Positions 1 to 8,493 of a stretch of DNA of 64,000 nt are shown piece by piece. The stretch's first letter is position 1; every line of letters starts with the position of its first letter. Source of the stretch: an uncultured Saccharospirillaceae bacterium (GTDB lineage Bacteria > Pseudomonadota > Gammaproteobacteria > Pseudomonadales > Oceanobacteraceae); contig CANNFT010000008.1 of assembly GCA_947503895.1 (NCBI GenBank), positions 1 through 64,000 on the forward strand, in the 5' to 3' direction. The notes below the pieces were generated by a model. The model saw only the letters and a program-made list of their open reading frames with translations, was not told where the DNA came from and did not search any database. The translations under genes and the position numbers were made by a program.

Positions 1-30
1 CCATGCGAGAGTAGGTCATCGTCAAGCTCT
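1..30 (+). rRNA. rrf: 5S ribosomal RNA, 3' end only
   Basis: The first ~30 bases match the conserved 3' end of gammaproteobacterial 5S rRNA (CCATGCGAGAGTAGG followed by TCATCGTCAAGC, the strand that closes helix I). The 5' part lies outside the window. A strong terminator follows at once, so this is the end of an rRNA operon. The exact last base is uncertain by 1-3 nt. Confidence 0.85.
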
Positions 31-38
31 TAAATAAG

Positions 39-70
39 AATCCCAGTAGAGAAATCTACTGGGATTTTTT
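39..70 (+). terminator. rRNA operon terminator
   Basis: A 12-bp perfect stem (39-50 with 55-66) closes a GAAA loop and runs into T residues to position 70. It lies 9 nt after the 5S end, the usual place for the rrn terminator. Confidence 0.9.
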
Positions 71-157
71 CGTTTTGGGGGTTAAAAAATGGGGATTAAA
101 AGTTTAGACATGAAAAACACACGTGACGTATCGTTAAGCTCAGGCGCTTAGTGCACA

Positions 158-190
158 AATCCCCGTGGAGATAATTTACTGGGATTTTTT
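158..190 (+). repeat. decayed second copy of the rrn terminator
   Basis: Positions 158-190 align with 39-70 with a few substitutions and one inserted base. The sequence after it (GGGATTTTTTCGTTTTGGG, then GTTAAAAA) is also shared between about 61-88 and 181-208. The stem is now imperfect. This looks like a local duplication of the rRNA operon tail. Confidence 0.75.
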
Positions 191-256
191 CGTTTTGGGA
201 GTTAAAAAGGAATGAGAAAACGAAGAATTAAATGGAATAAAAAATTATACGACTTT

Positions 257-410
257 GGGCGCCCGTTTTCTTTTTGCGGGGTTGCACCCCACACCCCGCT
301 TCGCGGCTGCTCAGCCTCCCTCCGACCTTGTATATTGACGACCTGTATCGTGGGCGGTCGCCTGAAAGGCCGCCATGAGGTGATCGACTCAATTATATTT
401 GCCAAAACCA
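257..410. repeat. dispersed repeat, copy A
   Basis: About 150 bp that aligns along its length with 1661-1811. Shared blocks include GGGTTGC, CCTTNTATAT, GTGGGCGGTCG, and a 3' block reading ATCGANTCAATTATATTT then CCAAAACC. By eye roughly three quarters of bases agree. It lies left of the MarR-GNAT gene and is directly continuous with the CCAAAA microsatellite. No open reading frame looks real in it. It could be an intergenic repeat family or debris of a mobile element. Confidence 0.75.
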
Positions 411-490
411 AAACCAAAACCAAAACCAAAACCAAAACCAAACCAAACCAAACCAAAAACCAAAAACCCAAAACCCAAAACCCAAAACCA
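402..490. repeat. (CCAAAA)n hexanucleotide microsatellite
   Basis: About 88 bp of near-perfect CCAAAA units that decay to CCAAA and then CCCAAAA toward the right. It grows out of the terminal CCAAAACC of repeat copy A; copy B ends with a single CCAAAACCCC. The frames open across it give only simple-sequence peptides, so it is not a gene. Confidence 0.95.
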
Positions 491-563
491 GACAGAGGCA
501 GAACCAAAACTTAATCAGGTAGAACATGGCTGTCTATCTTGGGGCTATGATTAATTCTGCTGA

Positions 564-1529
564 TTAATGGAAGGTTAGCTCCCAGTGTTCTCCTTGCATA
601 TCGCAGCCCCAGCGATGCTCCTGCTGTTGGGCGATTATTTCAAAGCCGAGCTTTTTATAAATGCGTCTGGCATTTTGTAGGTGGTCGCACGTCCATAAAA
701 CAAGCTTTTTATAGCCTGCATCTTTTGAAAATAATATGCATTGCTCAACCAGTTTCTGCCCAACCTGATATCCACGATATTTGGGATCTACTAATAATCC
801 TCTAAGCTGTGCGGTATCTGTATCTTTTTGCATGACAAAGACACAGCCGGAAAATTGCTGCTGAATTTCAGCAATCCAAGCTCGCTCAAAAAGTGGTTTG
901 CGCTTTCGTAGAAAGGCGGTAAATACATCGGCGGCTTCCAATTCAAATGTCTCATCCCAACCAAACTCTCTAGAAAACAACACGCCGTGCTTCTGGACGA
1001 TTAACCCTAAGTCACCAATTTGCATGTCCCGGTAAGATATTTCGTGGGCTGTCTGACTCATGACCGCGCGTATTTGTTGCATGGACTCGATCAGAAGCTG
1101 CTTTTGAGCGGTGTCCAGTTTGCTGATCCAGGAGTGTATATACTCATCTGCAAACTGATTTAACGTGTTCATTTTTTTGTGCCCGCTTGCTGATAATGCA
1201 AGTGTTTTTCGGCGGCCGTCGTTAGCATCTGGCTGGCGCGTGATAAGCTCTTTTTCTTCGAGTGATTTCACGATGCGACTGAGATAGCCCTGATCCACGG
1301 CTAGCTCCATGGCTAATTCGGAAGCAGTAATGTTTTTATTATGTGAAATTTCAAACAGCAAGCGGATGGCCAATAACGATAAATCTCCATTTAAGAATTG
1401 CTGATCAAACATGACGGTGTTTTTAACATAAAAGCGGTCGAATTCACGAATTTGACCAATGATTTCTAGTCCGTGAGTAGGGAGGGTCATCTTCATTGTC
1501 CAAGCAATACATTCACTTGCTAATTTCAT
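564..1529 (-). CDS. MarR-family regulator fused to a GNAT acetyltransferase
   Basis: The N-terminal half (about residues 15-155) is a MarR winged helix: the HTH region reads ITASELAMELAVDQGYLSRI, followed by a wing with DANDGRRKTLALSASG. The C-terminal half (about 165-321) is a GNAT fold with LRGLLVDPKYRGYQVGQKLV, the acetyl-CoA loop motif, and the usual C-terminal ARRIYKKLGFEII. This MarR-GNAT fusion is a known bacterial architecture; substrates are generally unknown. The first ATG has no ribosome-binding site and touches the palindrome at 1531-1546, so translation may really begin at codon 12 (1496) or 14 (1490). The gene stands alone between two copies of a dispersed repeat, suggesting cassette-like acquisition (inference). 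Confidence 0.9.
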   Translation of the reverse strand: MKLASECIAWTMKMTLPTHGLEIIGQIREFDRFYVKNTVMFDQQFLNGDLSLLAIRLLFEISHNKNITASELAMELAVDQGYLSRIVKSLEEKELITRQPDANDGRRKTLALSASGHKKMNTLNQFADEYIHSWISKLDTAQKQLLIESMQQIRAVMSQTAHEISYRDMQIGDLGLIVQKHGVLFSREFGWDETFELEAADVFTAFLRKRKPLFERAWIAEIQQQFSGCVFVMQKDTDTAQLRGLLVDPKYRGYQVGQKLVEQCILFSKDAGYKKLVLWTCDHLQNARRIYKKLGFEIIAQQQEHRWGCDMQGEHWELTFH

Positions 1530-1530
1530 T

Positions 1531-1550
1531 CAAAAGCTTGCTTTTGTCAA
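1531..1550 (-). promoter_or_regulatory. putative MarR operator over a -35 box
   Basis: CAAAAGC-TT-GCTTTTG (1531-1546) has perfect 7-bp arms. On the minus strand TTGACA (1550-1545) overlaps its distal end and would be a consensus -35. The matching -10 is poor. A palindrome overlapping the promoter fits autorepression by the MarR half; this is inference. Confidence 0.45.
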
Positions 1551-1660
1551 GTAATTGGGTGAATTATCGTTTCAATGAGCATTTTCTATTTGGACACCAT
1601 AGCGGTTGTTTCTTTGTCTTGCTCCTTTGCAGGAAATCGATCGCGAGTTTGCGAGCCCCT

Positions 1661-1811
1661 CTGAGCGTCTGTTTCTATTGTTGGGTTGCGATTCCAGACC
1701 CTATTTCGAGAGTGGTCGCCTCCTTCTAACCTTATATATAGCCGGTCGGTTCAGTGGGCGGTCGTCTGGCAGTCGCTAAAATATGATCGAATCAATTATA
1801 TTTTCCAAAAC
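1661..1811. repeat. dispersed repeat, copy B
   Basis: Same element and orientation as 257-410, on the other side of the MarR-GNAT gene. It keeps the GGGTTGC start and the ATCGAATCAATTATATTTT then CCAAAACCCC end, but has no microsatellite. The rest of the 1530-1926 gap shows no gene. Confidence 0.75.
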
Positions 1812-1926
1812 CCCAATTCGATGTCACTTTGCATTGATATATTGAGACTCGCTCTATACAAAAGCATTTTTCCTCCACGCTATTGTATGATTAGGTTTTT
1901 TTGCTGTTTATGCTGCGGGAGTATTT

Positions 1927-2172
1927 ATGAGTCATATCGATTTAAACGAAGGGGCTAAGGCTCAAGTGATTGTGAAGATTAAGCAATATTTTGAGCAAGA
2001 ATTGTCGATGGATATCGGTGCATTTGACGCCGAGTTTTTACTGGATTTTTTTGCTCAAGAACTGGGGGCGTATTTTTATAATCAAGGTTTGCTAGACGCT
2101 CAGGTTATTGTTGCCGGAAAGGTGGAAGAGATAGCAGACGCCATCTCTGAAATTGAAAAGCCAATAAATTAG
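1927..2172 (+). CDS. DUF2164 family protein
   Basis: An 81-residue acidic protein with the DUF2164 signature: FLLDFFAQELGAYFYNQG in the middle, then a predicted helix rich in V, A and E. The family is short and cytoplasmic with no known function. The start has a good ribosome-binding site (GGGAG six bases before ATG). Monocistronic; the next gene lies on the opposite strand. Confidence 0.85.
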   Translation: MSHIDLNEGAKAQVIVKIKQYFEQELSMDIGAFDAEFLLDFFAQELGAYFYNQGLLDAQVIVAGKVEEIADAISEIEKPIN

Positions 2173-2263
2173 CTATTGGACAGGCTCTCTAGCCTCGCAG
2201 ACCCCAAAAGGTGAAATGTAATCAATTTTAAGGGTCCATAAGCACGGCCTTAATTCATTTGGA

Positions 2264-3007
2264 TTAATACAATGATGTTGCTTTATCGATAATGGATTTC
2301 AATGCGCCGTTTTCTCTCATTTTGGCTAAGCCAGCATTGAATTTATTTAAAATAGATTCGCAGTCGCTGTATGACTTGGCACATATTGCATGCATGCTGT
2401 CGTCACTTAAACTGGGTGTCGATACCACTTCTAGCGTAGCCGCTTCATCGGGTGTTAGTTTTTCGCGTATGAATTGAGCGCCAACATATGGGTCTACTGG
2501 ATAAATATCAATTCGTTTGGCCACCAGTTTACGAATATTCTGTTCGTCATTAGCGGCTTCAAATACTTGAAACTCTGACATCCGTTTATCGAAGGCTTCG
2601 CCATAGCTGTATCCGCGACTGATGCCAATTCGATAGGGTTTTAAGTCATCGATGGTTTTCCAGCTAAATCTGCTGCCTTTTAAAGTGATGAAAACTGTGG
2701 TGGCAGACATGATGTTATCGGAGAAAAGCCATTTATTTTGCCTTTCTTCGGTCTTAATCCAAGCGAATGATAGGGCGTTCATTTTATCAATTTCAACCTC
2801 TTCGATTCGCTTCCAAGGCCTGAATTCTATCTTTGGCTGGATGCCTGAGAGTTCGAAGGCTTTGACCACAATCTCAGTCATAAATCCGTTGTTGCTTTTA
2901 GACTTATCTATATAAGGTGAATAGTCATCCACGACGACTAATACACTTTGGGATAGTGTAGGCAGTGCCAATGAGAGTAAACTTATTAAAACGGTTGTTT
3001 TTATCAT
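2264..3007 (-). CDS. periplasmic solute-binding protein (SBP_bac_3-like)
   Basis: A 247-residue protein with a Sec signal peptide (hydrophobic core ending near residue 20, TLSQS). The mature part has the type II periplasmic-binding fold of amino-acid-type ABC transporters: PYIDKSKSNNGFMTEIV, then FRPWKRIEEVE, and a C-terminal KFNAGLAKMRENGALKSII. No permease or ATPase is next to it, so it may be an orphan binding protein. The start has AAGGTG upstream. The ligand cannot be inferred. Confidence 0.85.
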   Translation of the reverse strand: MIKTTVLISLLSLALPTLSQSVLVVVDDYSPYIDKSKSNNGFMTEIVVKAFELSGIQPKIEFRPWKRIEEVEIDKMNALSFAWIKTEERQNKWLFSDNIMSATTVFITLKGSRFSWKTIDDLKPYRIGISRGYSYGEAFDKRMSEFQVFEAANDEQNIRKLVAKRIDIYPVDPYVGAQFIREKLTPDEAATLEVVSTPSLSDDSMHAICAKSYSDCESILNKFNAGLAKMRENGALKSIIDKATSLY

Positions 3008-3215
3008 GCTAACACCTTAAGAATTAAACGCTCCGTTAAAAGCGTAGCATGCTATCAACAAGCGAGCGGATTAACGGATGGTGTTATTAACCCGTGAATA
3101 ATGGACCCTGGATATGAGCAATGCTTCGGAGCATAAAATCAGAAATGAGATAAGACTATTCTGACCGTTTAAAATTGAATAAAAACAGCCATTAAAATAA
3201 TAATAGAGACACACA

Positions 3216-3812
3216 TTGAATACCCACCAAAAGCACCATTCAGTCAATGCCGTTAATTGGGACAAAGATCCCGCTGAAGGCAGTTTACCCGTTCAGCTAA
3301 TCGACCTCATGGAGAACGTTTTCGCCCGCGCTCAAATTACCGTAACGGCAGCACCCTATCGAGAAGCCGAGAGTGCGGAATATGGTGCAAGTAGATTTGA
3401 AGTGAATGGCAACAAAGTGCTTTTTCGAGTTTCGAAAACTACCCCAACCAAGGTTGGTCAATTTGTCACGCTTTGGCATAGGCCAGAGGGCAGGGAGATC
3501 GCGCCGTTTCATCAGGATTCACCCGTCGACTTTGTCTTAGTCTGTGTATTTGAGAATCATCATAAAGGCTTCTTCTTATTCGATCGTGCGACATTACTAA
3601 AGAAGCGAATATTTTCCCATTCCAGCATGCCTCAATCCAGCATGTCTCAATCCAGAATAGAGGGTAAGCGAGCCATTCGAGTGTATGCTCCTTGGGTAGC
3701 GCCGATGTCCAAACAAGCGATCAGCACACAGAAGTGGCAATCAGCGTACTTCTTTTCTCTGCACGATGTCACTGAAGAGACGCTCGCGCGTCTTAAAGCC
3801 CGACTTTCCTGA
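3216..3812 (+). CDS. MepB family protein
   Basis: A 198-residue protein with MepB family hallmarks: EYGASRFEVNGNKVLFRVSK, TPTKVGQFVTLWHRP, and a C-terminal GKRAIRVYAPW then SKQAISTQKWQ. MepB is known from the Staphylococcus aureus mepRAB operon, but its function is unknown. The start is TTG and its ribosome-binding site is weak, so the N-terminus is uncertain. A small tandem repeat (3619-3652) adds SSMPQSSMSQS in a loop before the EGKRAIR block. No MepA efflux gene is nearby. Confidence 0.85.
   Translation: MNTHQKHHSVNAVNWDKDPAEGSLPVQLIDLMENVFARAQITVTAAPYREAESAEYGASRFEVNGNKVLFRVSKTTPTKVGQFVTLWHRPEGREIAPFHQDSPVDFVLVCVFENHHKGFFLFDRATLLKKRIFSHSSMPQSSMSQSRIEGKRAIRVYAPWVAPMSKQAISTQKWQSAYFFSLHDVTEETLARLKARLS
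3619..3652 (+). repeat. 15-bp tandem repeat inside the mepB-like gene
   Basis: TCCAGCATG(C/T)CTCAA occurs twice in direct succession, then TCCAG again. It encodes SSMPQSSMSQS and keeps frame. Confidence 0.85.
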
Positions 3813-3921
3813 CCCATACGCTGTCCCTAGGCGAGAGCTGGATATTCCGTTGATTGATCTTAGGGGGAGCACGTCGTTTTTAATATGGGATTTTTTCACA
3901 CATTGGTGTAGTCTACCCTTT

Positions 3922-4725
3922 ATGAGCAATGACACACATGAGAATCCACTATTGCGCAGGGCAATCAAACATGTCCTGAAGCCATTGGTGCGGTTTTTTA
4001 TCAAAAAACAAATCACGCTACCGACGCTTGTTGAGTTGGTGAAATCTGCATACGTTGAAGTCGCGGAAAAGGATTTTGCCATCGATGGCAAAGCTCCCAC
4101 AGACAGTCGTATAAATCTAATCACCGGCGTTCATCGCAAAGATGTGAAACGATTACGTGATTTAAATGATGAGCACAAACCCTCTGAACGCCTGTCTATT
4201 AACAGTTTAATGTTAGCCACGTGGATGGCTGAGGCGCCGTATGCTCAGAAGGGTGAGCCGCAAGATTTACCCATACAGGGTGATGTGAGTTTCGAGAGCC
4301 TTGCGAATCTATACAGCCGACAAAATATTCGAGCGAGCAGTATCTTAGCCAACTGGCGCGACCTTGGGTGGGTTGTTGATACAGAAGATGGTGCATTGCG
4401 CCTGAATTTGGATGAATTACAAAGCCACCAATTATCTGAAGACCAATTGTATTTTTTTGCAGAAAACTTAGCTGATCACATGGCCACGAGCACGGGTAAC
4501 TTGGCCAGTCAACGAAAGCAATTTGAACGAGCGGTTTTTTACAATCGCTTAACGGAAAGCAGTATTAAAAAGCTGAGAGCCTCCAGTAAAGAAAAGGCGA
4601 TGACCGTTTTAAAAGCGCTGAACCAAGAAGCCCTCACAATGCAGAAACAAGATAAACAGCTAGATGACGCGAACTATCGGTTCCGGCTTGGCAGTTACTT
4701 TTATACGGATCTAGATGATGAGTAA
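3922..4725 (+). CDS. DUF6502 family protein
   Basis: From the ATG at 3922 the protein has 267 residues. The N-terminal region carries the DUF6502 signature: LRRAIKHVLKPLVRFFIKKQ, LVELVKSAYVEVAEKDF, then KAPTDSRINLITGVHRKDVK, which looks like a helix-turn-helix-type DNA-binding region. The C-terminal half is helical and unremarkable. The open frame extends upstream to 3766, but that extension overlaps the mepB-like gene and does not resemble the family. The stop overlaps the next gene's start, so the two are translationally coupled. Function unknown; a regulatory role is inference. Confidence 0.85.
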   Translation: MSNDTHENPLLRRAIKHVLKPLVRFFIKKQITLPTLVELVKSAYVEVAEKDFAIDGKAPTDSRINLITGVHRKDVKRLRDLNDEHKPSERLSINSLMLATWMAEAPYAQKGEPQDLPIQGDVSFESLANLYSRQNIRASSILANWRDLGWVVDTEDGALRLNLDELQSHQLSEDQLYFFAENLADHMATSTGNLASQRKQFERAVFYNRLTESSIKKLRASSKEKAMTVLKALNQEALTMQKQDKQLDDANYRFRLGSYFYTDLDDE

Positions 4726-5011
4726 CATTAATCGGTTTATCACTTTAATTGCTATGGGTCTAGCGACGAGCGCTTGGAGCGAACAGCAGGACGCCATTGG
4801 CGGGATCGGTGGTACTGGGGCTGACGAAGAAATTATTGGCGGTATCGGGGGGACTGGCATTCGGGATATGGAACGGCCGGAACGGTTAGAGCGTCCCGAT
4901 TTGCTAGAGGATAGAGATATTCTAGAAGATATCTTGGGTGATGTTGAAGCGACGAATCCTATTGACGATGCGCCGAATGCTTCAGATCTACCGGACACGG
5001 AAGTGCCTTAG
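4715..5011 (+). CDS. small secreted protein with two GGIGGTG motifs
   Basis: A 98-residue protein with an N-terminal signal peptide ending at AWS-EQQ. Two copies of IGGIGGTG follow (near residues 28-35 and 41-48), then a charged repeat-like segment (ERPERLERPDLLEDRDILED) and a disordered acidic tail. The gene overlaps the end of the DUF6502 gene by 11 bp, using ATGATGAG at the junction. Glycine-rich GGIGGTG stretches near the N-terminus are, from memory, seen in exported DUF5666-type proteins, but no further domain is present here. Function not recognised. Confidence 0.75.
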   Translation: MMSNINRFITLIAMGLATSAWSEQQDAIGGIGGTGADEEIIGGIGGTGIRDMERPERLERPDLLEDRDILEDILGDVEATNPIDDAPNASDLPDTEVP

Positions 5012-5054
5012 TGCGCATAAATTTAGCTGGGGTTTAACCCGGCATTCCTCGATA

Positions 5055-5846
5055 TTAATAACGGTATTGCCACTGGAGCCCTGTGATCCAATCGGGGCTA
5101 TCGGCGGTAAGGCCTTTGCCGACATAGAGCATGGTTTTTTGCCGCTGAGTCCAGCGGTATTGAGTGAGCGCAGAGAAGGTTTGGTCGATTTGGCCCAGTG
5201 CACTTGGTTTATGATCAATCACGCTGCCGATTATCCACGAGCGAGATAATGCGATGATGCCGCCCAGTGCTAAGCTCCCTGTGTTTTTGCGATCAAAACG
5301 CGTTTTCTCTCGCCACCAATATCCGAACTCTGTAAACCAGATCCCTCGACCTATGCGGCCGCTGAGTTCTAAGCTCAGACCTTGGTCGTGAACGGGTAAT
5401 GTTACACGCTTAGCGGCGGTTGCAAGTCGCTGTCGGAGGTGAAAGTCCACAAATACCTGCTGCCATTGATTCATCCACGATAATTTTAATAATCCGTTGC
5501 CGATACCTGAGTCGCCATTCTCTCGCTGAATATGTGGAAGGCTCGCTTTGAGTTTAAACGACTGAACGCGATATTGAGCACTGAGATTGGAATACCAATA
5601 TGAGCGCCCCTGTTCATCGCTCACGCGAAAATACCCCAGTGTCCATTTCTCCGGTAGATAACCATTGGTGGTACTCATTTCCACTGCAAGTGCTAAGGGT
5701 ACATTGAGCAATAACACGCAACCTAAAACGAGTGATCGGCTCCATGTCATATGGGGTTGAATTAACTGGGATTTCAGAATGGTGAATATTTGCCTCGTAG
5801 CGTGCTGGGTCGCAGTGATCAATGCATCGCACTGGGAATGCTTCAC
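5055..5846 (-). CDS. predicted outer-membrane beta-barrel protein
   Basis: The frame is open from 5888. The best ribosome-binding site (AAGGGGG, 7 nt spacing) precedes a GTG at 5846, giving 263 residues with a long N-region before a signal core (SLVLGCVLLLNVPLALA). An ATG at 5750 sits closer to that core but has no Shine-Dalgarno. The mature protein has alternating amphipathic strands and ends WQYRY, an aromatic C-terminus typical of barrels. No family is recognised. It is convergent with the GGIGGTG gene and has few conserved neighbours. Confidence 0.7.
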   Translation of the reverse strand: MKHSQCDALITATQHATRQIFTILKSQLIQPHMTWSRSLVLGCVLLLNVPLALAVEMSTTNGYLPEKWTLGYFRVSDEQGRSYWYSNLSAQYRVQSFKLKASLPHIQRENGDSGIGNGLLKLSWMNQWQQVFVDFHLRQRLATAAKRVTLPVHDQGLSLELSGRIGRGIWFTEFGYWWREKTRFDRKNTGSLALGGIIALSRSWIIGSVIDHKPSALGQIDQTFSALTQYRWTQRQKTMLYVGKGLTADSPDWITGLQWQYRY

Positions 5847-6059
5847 GTAAATGCCCCCTTTTCTGATGGAAGCCGAATTCATAACCATAAGCCAGTCGAT
5901 TCTAAAAAGGCGAACATTGTAACGTTTTCTGGATAAGAGTCTTTATTATCTTGACGTGTGAAAATTTCACACCAATAATGAGTTTCGAACATTCAGTGTC
6001 ACTCGCTCTAGGAAAGGGGAGTGATGAAAACAATAAGCTCGACTTTAGGGAGACAAACA

Positions 6060-8162
6060 ATGAATCAGAAAATGGTGGTGAGCACGCTCGCCGGTTTAAT
6101 CATTGCAGTGGGGTTAACAGGGTGTTTTCGTCAAAACGCTTCCTCCACGTCAGAAGCCGATGAACCTTCAACCACGCTGCAGTTAGCGGCCGATGAGCAG
6201 CAATTGAAAACCTATCTAACGGCGCAATTTACGTCGCTTCGGTCGGACGCTATGTATCTTGACGCGAGCTTACCTGAACCCGCTGACGCGAGTCAGGTTA
6301 CCAGTCCAAGCGCTTCTGAGAGCAGCAATGAAGCGTTTAGTGGCACGAATACTCAAGTTGCGGGCGTGGATGAGGGGGATATCTGGAAGTACGATGGGGA
6401 ACACTTTTACATTTTGAAATCTCGCTCCAACCATCATTGCCAAGACGACGTGCTGAATTCACCAGAAGTTGACCCGTTAGATAAAACTGACTGCGATGCA
6501 GAGCCGAGCTCCGCACAAGTTCGCATTGTGAAGAATACTCAGGAGAGCGTTTCGACCGTGGCGCTAGGTGAGCTTAACCCGACAGAGTTATACCTAGAAG
6601 AGGGCCACTTAGCGGTTCTGGGAAATCGCTCAAACCATCCTGAATATCGAGGCTCATTTGTTTCATGGCAGTCAGGACTATCGCAGATTCGCATCATCGA
6701 TGTGGCGGAGCCGAGCGAGCCGAAACAAACATTTGAAATAGACCTAGATGGTTATGTGGTTCAGAGCCGTCGTTTGGGTGATGAGCTCATTCTGGTATCG
6801 CGTTTCACACCTTCACTCCCTAATCTCATTAATTACCCTCAGAATCAGGCTCAAGTGAAACAGAACCGGTCATTATTGGAGGCGACTCCCCTGAAGCAAA
6901 TCCTGCCGAGTATCACCATTAATAGCACCGAGCAAGCATTGGTGGATGCTTCTCAATGTTGGATTGCCGATACGCCTTCAAACGACTGGGGCTATCCATC
7001 ACTTTCAACCATCACGCGTTTTAATATCAAAACGGGTACATTCACCAGTCGTTGTATTGCGGGGCAGGTCGATGGCCTTTATATGAGCACAGAACACCTC
7101 TATTTGCACCGCACGTCTTATTGGCACAACACTGCGGATAGCAACATCGCGGTGAATAGTGGTGACGCCACATCACAACCCTTTGTGAGTGATATTTTAC
7201 CCCCACACAGCGCGCATACGCTTGTGCACCAATTTAAGTTGGATGAACACTTTAATTATCAAGGTTCTGGATTGGTGAAAGGTGAATTAGGTTGGAATCA
7301 TACTGCTTTTCGAATTGGTGAGCTGGCGGACGGCAGTCTAGGTTTGGTGACGTCTTCAGGGGGGTGGAATAATCCAGAGCATTACCTGACGGTGCTCAAA
7401 GCAAAAGACGGTGTGTTGGAGAAAGTCTCGCAGTTGCCTAACAGTCTGCACCCAGAGGCGATTGGGAAGCCCGGAGAGCGTATTTACAGTGTTCGCTTTA
7501 TGCAGAATCGCGCCTATATTGTGACCTTTCAAACGGTCGATCCCTTGTATGTGATTGATCTGACGAACCCAGCCGAGCCCTATATTGCGGGTGAATTAGA
7601 AATCCCCGGTTTCAGTGTTTACTTACATCCGATTGGTGATGACCTATTACTCGGTGTAGGGAAGAATGCCGCGACAGGCGTGAGTGGTACGACCTGGTTT
7701 CAGGGTATAAAAGTGGAGCTGTTTGATGTTGCCCAAATCGAAAATCCACAAGCGTTAGGGAGTATTTCAATTGGTCGGCGCGACTCAGAAACGGCTCTCT
7801 CTTATGATCATCACGCATTCACAGGTCTGTTCACATCCGAATCAGAAAACGAAACCTATCGTTTTGCTTTTCCCATTCGAGTACACGACACCCAGCGTGA
7901 CGATATGTCCATTCGGGACCCTGAAAGTGAGGGCTTCGATTGGACTTATACCGGTTTGCACTTATTTGAAGTTGAAAATAAAACGTTAACCGCGGCAGGC
8001 GTCATGGTGACAGAGAAGAATCAAGAAGGAGTTTCAAAACGACACCGTAGCATGTCTTCATCCAGAGGACTGATTCAAGGTGAAGATGTTTACCACTTGA
8101 GTGGCGCACAAGTCTTCCATGCAAATTGGCATACACCAGAACAGATGAGTGAGCCTTTTTAG
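6060..8162 (+). CDS. lipoprotein with C-terminal beta-propeller domain
   Basis: About 700 residues. The signal ends in LTGC, a lipobox, so it should be membrane-anchored. The mature part begins NTQVAGVDEGDIWKYDGEHFY, the signature of secreted beta-propeller proteins distantly related to WD-40 repeats (COG4880 type). Repeated strands such as IRIIDVAEPSEPKQT and LYVIDLTNPAEPYIAGELEIPGF are propeller blades. Two starts are possible: 6060, chosen because it gives a compact lipoprotein signal with GGGAG upstream, or 6021/6024 with AAAGGGGA. Role unknown; propellers often mediate protein contacts at the cell surface. Confidence 0.85.
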   Translation: MNQKMVVSTLAGLIIAVGLTGCFRQNASSTSEADEPSTTLQLAADEQQLKTYLTAQFTSLRSDAMYLDASLPEPADASQVTSPSASESSNEAFSGTNTQVAGVDEGDIWKYDGEHFYILKSRSNHHCQDDVLNSPEVDPLDKTDCDAEPSSAQVRIVKNTQESVSTVALGELNPTELYLEEGHLAVLGNRSNHPEYRGSFVSWQSGLSQIRIIDVAEPSEPKQTFEIDLDGYVVQSRRLGDELILVSRFTPSLPNLINYPQNQAQVKQNRSLLEATPLKQILPSITINSTEQALVDASQCWIADTPSNDWGYPSLSTITRFNIKTGTFTSRCIAGQVDGLYMSTEHLYLHRTSYWHNTADSNIAVNSGDATSQPFVSDILPPHSAHTLVHQFKLDEHFNYQGSGLVKGELGWNHTAFRIGELADGSLGLVTSSGGWNNPEHYLTVLKAKDGVLEKVSQLPNSLHPEAIGKPGERIYSVRFMQNRAYIVTFQTVDPLYVIDLTNPAEPYIAGELEIPGFSVYLHPIGDDLLLGVGKNAATGVSGTTWFQGIKVELFDVAQIENPQALGSISIGRRDSETALSYDHHAFTGLFTSESENETYRFAFPIRVHDTQRDDMSIRDPESEGFDWTYTGLHLFEVENKTLTAAGVMVTEKNQEGVSKRHRSMSSSRGLIQGEDVYHLSGAQVFHANWHTPEQMSEPF

Positions 8163-8493
8163 GCTTCTCCAAAATTGCCAAGTTAACGCTGTGGACGAGC
8201 GTTAGCTTGGCAAGAGCTGGTGCGTCAGTACATTTACTCTTAGGTTTCATCTAGCCTGAATTCTTCCTATCCCCCATCCTTAAATACACTAGAATCTAAA
8301 CTGACATCCGAGTCTTCATCCGTTGGCAGTCGAGCTTAAACCTTGACGATGAGACAAAGTGTTCAATGATGGCTCTAAATGACCGGTAGCCATTTTGAGG
8401 GTGATTCCCTATAGTGGCAGCACATATCCATCCGCTCGCAGATGACTGCGATGGCGAGTCTAGATCGTTATCTCGATATTCAAGGGGATCTTC
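8163..8493. other. intergenic region with a long hairpin
   Basis: 331 bp without a gene. At 8175-8113 on the reverse sense (8175-8182 and 8184-8190 paired with 8098-8113 counted as 8198-8204 and 8206-8213) a 15-bp stem with one mismatch follows the propeller gene. It has TTTT only on the minus side. It may end transcription of the lipoprotein gene. Nothing else is seen. Confidence 0.5.

Noticed and set aside
202..514. Open frames across the CCAAAA array on both strands
   Set aside because: Translation is simple sequence (TKTKTK or VLVLVL) created by the microsatellite; no start signals or family match.
1661..1811. attC-type integron recombination site
   Set aside because: A GTTRRRY-like string occurs, but the repeat lacks the paired inverted core sites and folds of attC.
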